Under the pieces are notes generated by a model. That model was not told the origin of the DNA, did not search any database, and worked only from the letters and a program-made list of their open reading frames with translations. The translations under genes were made by a program, and so were the position numbers. From an uncultured Pseudomonadota bacterium (lineage in GTDB: Bacteria; Myxococcota_A; Bradymonadia; Bradymonadales; Bradymonadaceae): a DNA stretch of 64,000 bases. This document shows positions 43,366 to 52,098 of this stretch, piece after piece. Location of the stretch: NCBI GenBank assembly GCA_913057905.1, contig CAJXPB010000010.1, forward strand, positions 1 through 64,000. Reading direction: 5' to 3'. The number at the start of each line of letters is the position of its first letter. Position 1 is the stretch's first letter.

Positions 43366-44934
43366 ATGCAACTGGTCACCCCTTCACGCATGCAACGCCT
43401 CGATGCCTATGCGATCGAGGAGCTCGGCCTCCCCGGCGCGGTCCTGATGGAGCGCGCCGCGCTGGGCGCGACAGACCATCTGTTGGAGGCCCTCGCCCCG
43501 CGCGACAGCAGTCGTATCGGATGTCTGTGCGGCGGTGGCAACAACGGCGGCGATGGCATCGCGATGGCGCGCATGCTTCACCAGCGCGGATACGATCCCT
43601 TCGTCTGCCTTGTAAGTGACCCGGAGGGTATCGAGGGAGACGCCCGGCTGAACCTGGATGCCGCCCGCCGGCTCGAACTTCCAATCTACGACCTCAGTGA
43701 CCTCGACGGCCGCCAGTTGCGCAGCAAACTTGCATCGTTATCCCATGCCAGCGTCTGGATCGACGCGCTGCTGGGGACCGGCCTCTACGGCGATGTACGC
43801 GGATCATACGTCGACGCGATCGAGTTCCTGAATGACCAACCCAACGTATTCAGCGTCGATATCCCGAGCGGCGTCCACGGTGCGACGGGCCAGATCCTCG
43901 GCACCGCCGTAGACGCCGCAGCCACGGCCACGTTTGGCACCGCCAAATTCGGTCAGGCACTGTACCCGGGTCGCGGATTGTGCGGAGATCTAAAGGTCAT
44001 CGACATCGGGATCCCCGACGAGGCGCATCGACAACAGCGGCTCGATACCCGGGAGGTCGAACGGGGCACGTGGCTCGATGCCCGTTGGTCCCGGCAACGG
44101 TTCAACCGACGACCCGAAGTCTACCACAAGGGGCGCGCCGGACGCGTCCTCGCCGTCGCGGGAAGCCGAGACAAGACCGGGGCCGCACTGCTGTTGGCAC
44201 GCGGAGCCCTCCGGAGCGGAGCCGGGCTGCTCACCATCGGCACCAGAGAGGAAGTCGTCTCTCGAATCGCACCGTCGATCAACGAGGCAATGGCCGCCGA
44301 CGTCATCGGAGACCTCGCCCGGCTGGAGTCACTGCTCGAAGAGTCCGACGTCGTCGCCTGCGGGCCGGGGCTCGAGCAGACCGAAGACTCCCGACGCGCT
44401 GTAGAGACGGTCCTCGGCAGTGAAATCGACATGGCTGTCCTCGATGCCGATGCCCTGAATCTCGTCGCCGGCCCGGTGGGTCTGTCGGCCCTCGACACCT
44501 TCAGCGCCGGGTCCACGGTCGTACTGACCCCACACCCCGGCGAGATGGCACGTCTCTGTTCGGCGCCGATCGAGGAGGTCACGAGTTCGCCGATAGACGT
44601 CTCGCTTGAGTTGGCCCGACAGACCGACTGCATCGTCGTCCTGAAATCCGCCGCGTCGACGGTGGTCTCGCCCGACGGCCGAGTCGCCGTCAACCGCTCG
44701 GGGAACCCCGGCATGGCGACGGGCGGAACCGGTGACGTCCTGACGGGCTGCATCGCGGCACGTCTCGCCGAATCGTCGACCGGGGATCCCTTTGAGGATG
44801 TCTGCGTTGCGGTGTGGGCCCACGGCGATGCCGGCGACCGAGCCGCCGATGAGATGGGCCAGCGAGGCATGGCAGCCTCGGACCTGGCAGACCGGCTGGC
44901 CGACACGTTCAAAGAACTGGAAGTTACCGACTGA
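43366..44934 (+). CDS. nnr: Bifunctional NAD(P)H-hydrate repair enzyme
   Basis: The 522-residue protein combines an N-terminal epimerase (YjeF_N, about 1-215, with GGGNNGGDGIAMAR and SVDIPSGVHG) and a C-terminal dehydratase (about 230-515, with KGRAGRVLAVAGSRDKTGAA, LTPHPGEMARL and GMATGGTGDVLTG). Together they repair damaged, hydrated NAD(P)H. It follows the AcpS-like gene by 15 bp and is followed after 9 bp by a lipoprotein gene. Confidence 0.93.
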   Translation: MQLVTPSRMQRLDAYAIEELGLPGAVLMERAALGATDHLLEALAPRDSSRIGCLCGGGNNGGDGIAMARMLHQRGYDPFVCLVSDPEGIEGDARLNLDAARRLELPIYDLSDLDGRQLRSKLASLSHASVWIDALLGTGLYGDVRGSYVDAIEFLNDQPNVFSVDIPSGVHGATGQILGTAVDAAATATFGTAKFGQALYPGRGLCGDLKVIDIGIPDEAHRQQRLDTREVERGTWLDARWSRQRFNRRPEVYHKGRAGRVLAVAGSRDKTGAALLLARGALRSGAGLLTIGTREEVVSRIAPSINEAMAADVIGDLARLESLLEESDVVACGPGLEQTEDSRRAVETVLGSEIDMAVLDADALNLVAGPVGLSALDTFSAGSTVVLTPHPGEMARLCSAPIEEVTSSPIDVSLELARQTDCIVVLKSAASTVVSPDGRVAVNRSGNPGMATGGTGDVLTGCIAARLAESSTGDPFEDVCVAVWAHGDAGDRAADEMGQRGMAASDLADRLADTFKELEVTD

Positions 44935-44943
44935 CGGTGTTCG

Positions 44944-46242
44944 ATGGCCCCCTCGACGACAGACAGATCTTCCCGACTCATCTCCGTTGCCCTGCTCTGG
45001 GCCGCATGCCTCGCGGGGCTGCTCACCGGATGCGATACGACGATCGATCCCGTCACCTCCGGAACTCTCTGCGCGCCTTCGGAAACAGATTGTCCCTCTG
45101 GACGGGATATTTCACGGTCGAGCCCCGGCACCAACATCCTCGACATCGTGATTCGAAATCCCGGCCCCCGAACCGAGGTCACGTTCGATGTCAGGTTTCC
45201 CGGCCTTGAGAACCTTCAGGACGGGGGAGGTGTCGACGGCGGGGATGCCGGAGCCGACGGCGGTGGACCTCCGATCGAGAGCGATGTTTTCCCCCAGTCC
45301 TATACCCTCGGCCAGGGAGAGTCAGTCACGGATCGATTCGTTCCAGCCGAGATCTTCACGCGCAGCAGGCTGTTTCTGGAGCTCTCCTGCGAAGCGCCGA
45401 ACTGCCGGGTCGAGACGGACTACGTACTGCTGACGGAGCAACTTGAATGCCAGAACGACGGAGACTGCTCGGGAGACCAGCTCTGTTCGAACCGACTCGG
45501 AGCGTGCGTAGAATGCTTGAGCAATTCAGACTGTGAGGACGGCAGAAGCTGCAATACGGACAACGGCCGATGCTTCCCGCGCCCCGAGAGTGGTTGCCAG
45601 AGTAGTGCGGCCGATCCCACCGGACCATCCCCGACCGCGTTGATTTTCGTGGCACTGCTGGGCGCGTTGCTTCTGATGCGACGGCATCTCCACAAGCTGC
45701 GGGGTATCGCCGCGGCTGTCGCGGCGGTCTCGGTGATGATCCCCGCAGTGGGCAAGACCGCTCCTCCCCTGTCGACGCTCTCGATCGGATCGGGGCCGCG
45801 ATTCGTCGTCGGCGAGCTCGGCTCCGACATCCAACCCGGGGTCGGCTTCGAGATCCGTGAGACCCTCCGAAGTCGGTACGTCGGCGGGAGCGCATGGATC
45901 GAGACCAATTACTTCATGAGCCGCCAGACGCCGCCACCACTGCTGCGAGAGACGCAGATCTTCGGGTTCGGTCTGGGCCCAAGAGTCTTCATCCCGATCG
46001 GCGATTTCGAAATCGTTGCCGGCGGCGGATACAGACGAGTGGGACTGGCCCCAAACCCCTTCATCGATCGAACCGGTGACAACTCAAATTTCCACGCCGC
46101 CAGCGGCACACTGGCCTTTGCATACCAGTGGAACAGAATCCGCTTTCGCGTCTACGGATCGTACGTCCCCATCTTCGATCTCCCCGCATCGCTCGTGTCG
46201 GTGAATCTCTCGGTCGGGATCTCGAGCGGATCGACCCGCTGA
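44944..46242 (+). CDS. Hybrid surface protein: Cys-rich lipoprotein, internal sorting-like helix, beta-barrel-like C-terminus
   Basis: The 432-residue product begins with a lipoprotein signal (LAGLLTGC). A strand-rich domain follows (about 60-155), then a Cys-rich segment (about 158-205). Residues about 210-250 read SGCQSSAADPTGPSPTALIF, a hydrophobic helix, then MRRHLHK: the Cys, helix and Arg order of a MYXO-CTERM tail, which normally ends a protein. The frame continues instead with what looks like a second signal peptide (IAAAVAAVSVMIPAVGKTA) and a C-terminal half with alternating strands typical of a small outer-membrane barrel (about 270-432). Internal ATG 45676 could begin a separate protein. 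The gene is probably a fusion of two neighbouring genes or needs processing. Confidence 0.6.
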   Translation: MAPSTTDRSSRLISVALLWAACLAGLLTGCDTTIDPVTSGTLCAPSETDCPSGRDISRSSPGTNILDIVIRNPGPRTEVTFDVRFPGLENLQDGGGVDGGDAGADGGGPPIESDVFPQSYTLGQGESVTDRFVPAEIFTRSRLFLELSCEAPNCRVETDYVLLTEQLECQNDGDCSGDQLCSNRLGACVECLSNSDCEDGRSCNTDNGRCFPRPESGCQSSAADPTGPSPTALIFVALLGALLLMRRHLHKLRGIAAAVAAVSVMIPAVGKTAPPLSTLSIGSGPRFVVGELGSDIQPGVGFEIRETLRSRYVGGSAWIETNYFMSRQTPPPLLRETQIFGFGLGPRVFIPIGDFEIVAGGGYRRVGLAPNPFIDRTGDNSNFHAASGTLAFAYQWNRIRFRVYGSYVPIFDLPASLVSVNLSVGISSGSTR

Positions 46243-46261
46243 CCCGGCGTGCGCCGGTCGG

Positions 46262-47299
46262 CTACCGCGCCGATCGCTCTCCCAGGTACAACTGAACGCG
46301 ACCTGCTCCGCCCGTCGCACCGGCGTCCGGATCTTCGGAGTCTGCGTCGGATCGGGTCATCGTTCGGTCCAGCGTGATCCGGCTTTCAACCACACGACCC
46401 TTCGAGGGCTCGAAGAGGGTCGTGCCGGAGCCCGTACCCTCGAGTGCGACGCGCGTCTGGGCTCCTTGTCCATCGTCAGCCCGAAAGACTCCGTCGATCG
46501 AGAATGTGCGCCGAAGCACCGCAAGCTCTCTCCCATCATCCACGGTGATATTCCCCCGGTAGACCGTCTCCACATCGACCGACCCCTTCATGCGGCCGTC
46601 CCCCGCAAGGTCCGGACGATCGGATTTCAGTTGATACACCCACGATTCTCCGGCGTTGACCCGCCCGCGGGGAAGTCGCGGCAGAAGGAGCGTCTGAGCG
46701 TGGCGGAGCAGAGCGAGCGTGTCCCGGACCTGGGGGTTGGTCACCGACGTCCAGTCCGCGGACAACGGAACCCCGATCCGGTCGAAGGTCCGGAGCTGTT
46801 TTGTGCCTGCCAGAAGTCGATCGACCTGGTCGACGATGTCGCGGCCGACTTCGCCTTCGCCCTCCCGGACGGATACGGCGACGCGGTCGAAGTCCCACTC
46901 CATCGCGACCGCGGCCTCCTCGGCTGCCGTCGACGTGGACTCGCCGCTCGCATTGGATCCGTCGTCCGGCGAGCGGAGCCGCTCCGACAAGATGAAGGCG
47001 AGCCGAGTCCGGAGGGTTCCGGCCTGGGATTCGTTGCGCTGGCGCATCTCGAATGCAAGGCGACGATCGCCGCCGGGGCCGTAGGCGAGCGACACCGGCT
47101 CTCCGGGGTCGGTCGGCGCCAGGCCTTGCTCATCGACCAAATACTGAGGCTCGATGCCGAATTCATCCTGCTGGCGCGGCGGGTCCGAGGCCGGACGGAA
47201 TGCCAGATAAAACCCGACGGACGCCAGGCTCAGTCCAAACAGCAACAGCGGCCACAGGGGCTGTTCACTGCGTAGATCCTGTTCGTCACCCGAACTCAC
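46262..47299 (-). CDS. Membrane-anchored periplasmic protein of unknown function
   Basis: The 345-residue product has one N-terminal transmembrane helix (about 14-33, PLWPLLLFGLSLASVGFYLA) and a periplasmic domain rich in beta strands. Recognisable pieces are RLAFEMRQRNESQAGTL, AVAMEWDFDRVAVSVREG, LPRGRVNAGESWVYQLKSDR and RRTFSIDGVFRADDG. Domains of this style bind lipids or form lipoprotein-like half-barrels, but no family can be named. GTG 47299 overlaps the lolA stop (GTGA), which suggests work with LolA at the envelope. Confidence 0.6.
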   Translation of the reverse strand: MSSGDEQDLRSEQPLWPLLLFGLSLASVGFYLAFRPASDPPRQQDEFGIEPQYLVDEQGLAPTDPGEPVSLAYGPGGDRRLAFEMRQRNESQAGTLRTRLAFILSERLRSPDDGSNASGESTSTAAEEAAVAMEWDFDRVAVSVREGEGEVGRDIVDQVDRLLAGTKQLRTFDRIGVPLSADWTSVTNPQVRDTLALLRHAQTLLLPRLPRGRVNAGESWVYQLKSDRPDLAGDGRMKGSVDVETVYRGNITVDDGRELAVLRRTFSIDGVFRADDGQGAQTRVALEGTGSGTTLFEPSKGRVVESRITLDRTMTRSDADSEDPDAGATGGAGRVQLYLGERSAR

Positions 47300-48072
47300 T
47301 CGCAGTCCTTCTGTTTGTTCAGCAGTCGCGCGCCCTTCGGGGGCTCGAACTCGAAGCCACTGTCGGGAAGGTTGGAGTTTACCGTCGGCTCACGAAAGTG
47401 AATCGTATTCGTGTTGCCGTATGGGTCGAAGACGGTGGTCTTGACGACCTGAAAGGAATCCGGGTCGACCTGAAAGTGCAGCTTCTTGTACTTCGACGTC
47501 GGCTCTTTGGGCTTGAGCACCAGCGTCGGCTCGCTCGCCGTAGAGCCATCGGTGTAAGAGACGTCGAACTCTTCGAGAAGATCGCCCTGCCCCATCAGAA
47601 ACTTCAGGCTGGTCGGCAACAGATTATCCGACAGGCACTGTTTGAAGACCTGGTCGAACTCGAGCTCGTAGATCCAGAAGATCTTCCCGTCGCTGACCAA
47701 CGTCTTGGTCCGCTGATCGAGCGATTCGGTGTCGTAGTAATCCCAGCGCATGCGGCCGGGTTTTTTGAAATAGACCCGCCCCCAGTTCTTCTTGGTCTCA
47801 CCGGCAGCCACATCGGTGTAGACCTGCTTGAAATCCGCCTGAAAGTCTTCGGTCTCCCGGTAAAACTGCTGGATCCGTTCGGCGACGGCCTCGGCCGACA
47901 GCGCTGCCGTCCCGGCGGACGACTCCGTCGCCGAGGCCTCGTCACCGGGGTTGGCGCCGAGTGTCGACGCCGGCCAAAGGCACATCAACAGAACCGCAAT
48001 CAGCGCAGACCAGCGGCCTGGCGCCGGATGGGTGTCGCAGTCGGAATGTTGTCCAGATCGGGCTGTCATCAT
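47296..48072 (-). CDS. lolA: Outer-membrane lipoprotein carrier LolA
   Basis: The product from ATG 48072 is 258 residues with a signal peptide (SALIAVLLMCLWPASTLGA) followed by a Thr/Ser-rich linker. The LolA fold spans about 65-255. It has IQQFYRETEDFQADFKQVY, GRVYFKKPGRMRWDYYD, LVSDGKIFWIYE, KYKKLHFQVDP and FDPYGNTNTIHF, matching the conserved Lol pattern of an early FxQ, KPGRxRW and a later DPxG. It carries lipoproteins across the periplasm, which fits the many lipoprotein genes here. A start at 48159 would only add unlikely residues. Confidence 0.88.
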   Translation of the reverse strand: MMTARSGQHSDCDTHPAPGRWSALIAVLLMCLWPASTLGANPGDEASATESSAGTAALSAEAVAERIQQFYRETEDFQADFKQVYTDVAAGETKKNWGRVYFKKPGRMRWDYYDTESLDQRTKTLVSDGKIFWIYELEFDQVFKQCLSDNLLPTSLKFLMGQGDLLEEFDVSYTDGSTASEPTLVLKPKEPTSKYKKLHFQVDPDSFQVVKTTVFDPYGNTNTIHFREPTVNSNLPDSGFEFEPPKGARLLNKQKDCE

Positions 48073-48169
48073 GCGTCTACTCGTTGCAGATAGAGAGGAG
48101 ATGTCGTGTCGACCGGTCCGTTCGGGTTGTATGACGAGCCCCGGCGACCGATTATGCAAAATCAGTCAT

Positions 48170-49600
48170 TCAGACCACTTCCTGAACCGTCGAGGATGAA
48201 TCGCCCTCGGAGTCTTCATCGGACCCCTCTTGATCCTCGCCGGTCCCCTCTTCGCTGTCGTCGACATCGGCCCCGACCGCACTGCTTGTGTCTCCGAGTC
48301 CGACGTCGGTGTCGGAGACTTCGTCGATGGTGGGCGTCGGCTCCCTGACCTTCTCGATCTCGACGGACTGGACGCTCTTGGGATCGGCCTCCAGGACGCG
48401 AAAGACGACGTGTTCCCAGTGGACTTCCGTGCCGGCCTCGGGGACCGACCCAGACTGGGCCATCAGAAACCCTCCCAGGGAATCGTAGTCCGGATGGTCG
48501 GGCAGCTCGAGCCCGCAGAATGACTCGACTTCGTCGATCGGCATGCGGGCATCGACGTGATGGATGTGCTCGTCGATGCGTTCGATTCGAGGTGGATCCT
48601 CGGTGTCGTACTCATCCTGAATGTCGCCGAAGAACTCCTCGATGATATCTTCCAGGGTGATCAACCCGGCGGTGCCGCCGAACTCATCGACGACGATCGC
48701 CATGTGCATGTGCTCGGCCTGGAACTCGGACAACAACTCGGCGATCCCCTTCTGTTCGGGCACGAAGTACGGTTCGCGGAGGTACTTCTCGATGTCGAAC
48801 TCATCGACCTCTCCGGTCTTCGCCAGTCGGATCAGATCCTTGGCGTAAAACAGCCCGCGGATGTCGTCGAGATTGTCGCCGCGAACCGGGATCCGACTGT
48901 GCCCGCATTCGGTCAACACATCGACGATCGTCTGGAGATCCATGTCGACCGAGACGGTCACCATCTCCGTGCGCGGTACCATGACCTCGCGGACGATGGT
49001 GTCGGGAAACTCGAAGACCGACCGGAGCAGCCGCTCGCGATCCTCCGAAAACGACCCCTGCCGAGCTCCGAGGTCGACCAGATACTCGATCTCCTCGGCG
49101 GTCTGGGTGGCGAAGTGTTCTTCGCTCTCGTCGCCGATCCAGCGCATCAGCCGCCGGGTCATGGCCGTAAAGATCAGTGTCGCCGGTTTGAACAGCAAAA
49201 ACGGAAACTGCATCAGCCACATGATCGTCGGCGACAGTCTCTTCGCCCACTGCTTGGCCACGGATTTTGGAGTAATTTCGCCGAAGGTCAGCAGCGCGAA
49301 GGTCATGGCACCGACGGCGACCGGAATGGCAAAACTGTTGTCCTGGAGCAACGTCTGCGCCAGTTCGGTCGCCAGGGCCGAGGCGGTGATGTTGAAGATG
49401 TTGTTGCCGATGAGGATGGCGGTCAGCACCTGAATGGGCCGATCGCGCCACAGCTTCAGGGCCTCGGCCCCCTCCTCATCGATGAGCTTCTGGATCTGTG
49501 GCTGACTCAGAGACGTCAGCGCGGTCTCCGACCCAGAGAAGAAGGCAGAGCCGCAGAGGCACAGAACAATACCGATGAAATCGAGAAGAGCAGGATCCAA
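48170..49600 (-). CDS. CNNM/CorC-family (DUF21, CBS pair) membrane protein
   Basis: The 476-residue protein has an N-terminal DUF21 transmembrane domain (about 1-180, with SGSETALTSLSQPQIQKLID and ILIGNNIFNITASALATE). A CBS pair follows (about 205-330, VMVPRTEMVTVSVDMDLQTI and AIVVDEFGGTAGLITLEDII). The CorC_HlyC domain spans about 345-420 (DARMPIDEVESFCGLELPDH). The last 50 residues are very acidic. Members are magnesium/divalent-cation exporters or resistance factors. TTG 49600 is the assumed start. It lies about 100 bp downstream of lolA in the opposite reading order on the same strand and may be co-transcribed. Confidence 0.88.
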   Translation of the reverse strand: MDPALLDFIGIVLCLCGSAFFSGSETALTSLSQPQIQKLIDEEGAEALKLWRDRPIQVLTAILIGNNIFNITASALATELAQTLLQDNSFAIPVAVGAMTFALLTFGEITPKSVAKQWAKRLSPTIMWLMQFPFLLFKPATLIFTAMTRRLMRWIGDESEEHFATQTAEEIEYLVDLGARQGSFSEDRERLLRSVFEFPDTIVREVMVPRTEMVTVSVDMDLQTIVDVLTECGHSRIPVRGDNLDDIRGLFYAKDLIRLAKTGEVDEFDIEKYLREPYFVPEQKGIAELLSEFQAEHMHMAIVVDEFGGTAGLITLEDIIEEFFGDIQDEYDTEDPPRIERIDEHIHHVDARMPIDEVESFCGLELPDHPDYDSLGGFLMAQSGSVPEAGTEVHWEHVVFRVLEADPKSVQSVEIEKVREPTPTIDEVSDTDVGLGDTSSAVGADVDDSEEGTGEDQEGSDEDSEGDSSSTVQEVV

Positions 49601-49933
49601 AACGATGGGGTCCGAGTGGGTCCAGTATTACTACGAACGATCCCCCGATGGCACTGAACAGAGCCCCTGCCCCTGCCCGTCAGATGGCCGATGATGGCGA
49701 TCCAATGGGCACGGGCGGAGGCACGGACCCCGCCGCGCGAATGCCGACGACGGATCTCCGTACATGCACCAACATACAGTGTGTGCGTCTGATTCCTAGT
49801 TGGCAAGAGTCCGATCGGGACGGCGACGTCATCGACACGTCACGCAACGGTGATGCGGGCTACCTGCATCTCATCCCTACAGTCAGCCCACGGGTTGGTC
49901 GTCGCCGCCGATCCTGCTACAGACCTGCTTGCC

Positions 49934-51157
49934 ATGTTGACCCAGCCCACATTGCGCCGGTTGATCCCGGTGCTCCTGTTCAATCTCATCGCCTTCGCCG
50001 TGGCGATCCCGATCCTTCCGGCCCTGACCCTCGAGGTCGGAGGAACGGCGACCGATGTCGGCTTTTTGTTCGCCATTCAGTCGTTCGGTCAGTTTTTGAT
50101 GGCACCGGTCTGGGGCGACCTCTCGGACCGCGTCGGTCGCAAGCCCGTGCTGATCGCCACGATCTTCGGGCTCGGCGTTTTTGACCTTCTGACTGCTCTG
50201 GCGACCTCTCTGTGGTGGCTGTACCCGATCCGTCTGTTGGCGGGCATGTGCGCCGGGAACGTGGCCACGGCGTCCGCGATGATCGCCGACGCCACCGACG
50301 CCGACGATCGAAGCCAGGGCATGGCGATCGTGGGCATCAGCTTCGGCATCGGCTTTACCATCGGTCCGGCCATCGGGGCCGGGGTCGCCATGCTTCCGAA
50401 CGCCTATCCGGAGGTCTTCACCGCGGGCCCGGGGATTCTCGGCACGGGACTCCCCTTCGCCGTCGCCGCCGTCATGGCCTGGCTGACAGCTCTGTTCGGC
50501 GCGTGGGCGCTGGTCGAACCCCCACGGCGCTCTTCGGCCACCGAACGCACCCAGTTCGGCACGCGTCTGAACACCCTCATCGAACACACCAACGGCGGTG
50601 ACCTGCTGAAGATGTGCGGCCTCTTTTTCGCCTTCACGGTGGCGGTCGCCATTTTGGAGGTGACGTTTTTGCCTTACGCGCAGGAAGTCTACGGGTACGA
50701 CGAACGTCAGGTCGGGTTCCTGTTCGCCGGCATGGGTCTGTTGATGGCGGCGGTCCAGGGGACGATCGGCCGGATTTCGACCGGACTGGGCGATCGCGGA
50801 ATGGTCGGCGTGGGATTGATCCTGTGTACGGGAGGGCTCCTGGGCGTCCCGTTGTACAGACCGCTCGGGGCGTTGCTGGTGTTTCTCGGCGTCGCCACCG
50901 TCGGCCGCGCGCTGGTCCATCCCGGCGTTTTGTCCCTGACGTCGGGACTCAGCGATGATCCCTCCGAGACCGGAAAGATCATGGGCGTCCTTCAATCCTC
51001 GAGCAGCCTGGGCCGCATCGTCGGCCCGGCGATCGGAGGGGTCGTCTTCGACGCCGTCGCTCCGGGCGCCCCGTTCGTGGTGGCGGCAGCGACGATCGCC
51101 GCCGCCGGCCTCCTCTGGTGGCTCGGGACCGACCGGCACCTCGCCGCCGACGGCTGA
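49934..51157 (+). CDS. MFS drug-type exporter (TetA-like)
   Basis: The 407-residue protein from ATG 49934 has about 12 transmembrane helices. It carries the MFS motif A GDLSDRVGRKPVLIATIFG in the loop between helices 2 and 3 and the motif C-like GISFGIGFTIGPAIGAGVA in helix 5, as in the DHA1 drug:proton antiporters (TetA type). GTG 49850 would add 28 residues with no family support. The substrate is unknown. It stands alone, divergent from the CorC-type gene; the 333 bp between them show no clear promoter. Confidence 0.82.
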   Translation: MLTQPTLRRLIPVLLFNLIAFAVAIPILPALTLEVGGTATDVGFLFAIQSFGQFLMAPVWGDLSDRVGRKPVLIATIFGLGVFDLLTALATSLWWLYPIRLLAGMCAGNVATASAMIADATDADDRSQGMAIVGISFGIGFTIGPAIGAGVAMLPNAYPEVFTAGPGILGTGLPFAVAAVMAWLTALFGAWALVEPPRRSSATERTQFGTRLNTLIEHTNGGDLLKMCGLFFAFTVAVAILEVTFLPYAQEVYGYDERQVGFLFAGMGLLMAAVQGTIGRISTGLGDRGMVGVGLILCTGGLLGVPLYRPLGALLVFLGVATVGRALVHPGVLSLTSGLSDDPSETGKIMGVLQSSSSLGRIVGPAIGGVVFDAVAPGAPFVVAAATIAAAGLLWWLGTDRHLAADG

Positions 51158-51314
51158 AGGACCTCCCTTTGCCAGACCCAAGCTCCCCCTGTGTCATCTA
51201 CGGATCTACTTTGACCCCGACTCGATGAATTGGTATTCAGTGCGTGGCCCCGGTACAGATGAGAGCGGCCGGCGACCACGCCGCAACGCCCCTGCGAATG
51301 TCCGACAAGTTTTG

Positions 51315-51344
51315 TTGACAATGGGGTTGAGGGCGTGGGATAGA
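51315..51344 (+). promoter_or_regulatory. Candidate promoter of the alternative complex III operon
   Basis: A perfect TTGACA (51315-51320) is followed after 17-18 bp by GGATAG/GATAGA (51338-51344), about 80 bp before the actA start. The -10 match is only fair. Confidence 0.4.
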
Positions 51345-51352
51345 AACCACCG

Positions 51353-51378
51353 CTTTGGATGGATTCTCCCCTTTGGAT
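51353..51378 (+). repeat. Direct repeat in the act leader, possible operator
   Basis: CTTTGGAT occurs at 51353-51360 and again at 51371-51378, so the copies start 18 bp apart, just downstream of the candidate promoter. This spacing fits a dimeric regulator on one face of DNA, but nothing identifies the protein. Confidence 0.3.
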
Positions 51379-51424
51379 ATGGGCAGAATCGGACGTTAAG
51401 TTACGATAGAGTTGGCACGCTGCC

Positions 51425-52003
51425 ATGCACACTCGATATTTGGCCACGGCTGGGATGCTGGCCCTCACATTGCTCGTCGGCTTCTCGGCCTGCATCAACC
51501 CTCGCGAGGGGTACGCACCCGAGCAACCCGTCAAGTTCAGCCACCACGTCCACGTCGGGAAAAATGAAATTCAGTGCACCTACTGTCACGTGGGTGTGAC
51601 CGAGGGGCCCAAGGCCACCATCCCCGGCGCCGACACCTGCATGAACTGCCACAGCCTGATTCAGGGCAATCAAGGCCCGGACAAGCTGCCGGATCAGCAG
51701 CGCGCTCTCTACAAAAATGAGATAAGCAAGGTGCGCCAAGCGTGGAAGAACGGCGAGCCCATCAAGTGGGTCAAAGTTCACGACATGCCCGACCACGTAC
51801 AATTCAGCCACCAGCCCCACATCACGGCGGGCGTCGGCTGTGAAAGCTGCCACGGAAACATTCCCAAATCGACCATGAAAGAAGGACCCGGCGTCGTCGA
51901 TCGCGTCGGCCTCGAGGTCCCGTTCAACATGGGATGGTGCGTCAACTGTCACCGGCAGCCGCAGTACAACGCCCCGGTGGACTGCGCCACCTGTCACTAC
52001 TGA
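51425..52003 (+). CDS. actA: Alternative complex III subunit ActA, pentaheme cytochrome c
   Basis: The 192-residue product has a membrane or lipoprotein anchor (MLALTLLVGFSAC) and five heme c sites: CTYCH, CMNCH, CESCH, CVNCH and CATCH. The KFSHHVHVG segment after the anchor and the QFSHQPHI repeat supply extra His ligands. This matches ActA, which passes electrons from the complex towards cytochrome c in the periplasm. It opens the actABCDEF operon. Confidence 0.92.
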   Translation: MHTRYLATAGMLALTLLVGFSACINPREGYAPEQPVKFSHHVHVGKNEIQCTYCHVGVTEGPKATIPGADTCMNCHSLIQGNQGPDKLPDQQRALYKNEISKVRQAWKNGEPIKWVKVHDMPDHVQFSHQPHITAGVGCESCHGNIPKSTMKEGPGVVDRVGLEVPFNMGWCVNCHRQPQYNAPVDCATCHY

Positions 52004-52098
52004 GCCGGCGGCCGGCGGCGGACGCCAGGGTCGCAACCGACCCGCCCGTCCCGTCACCATGAGCCTCCAGGCTTCTCTCGACTTGAACCGATTGCGCT

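Noticed and set aside
51413-51428. TGGCAC near the actA start, like half a sigma-54 promoter
   Set aside because: The second element (TTGC at the right spacing) is missing, and it would overlap the start codon.
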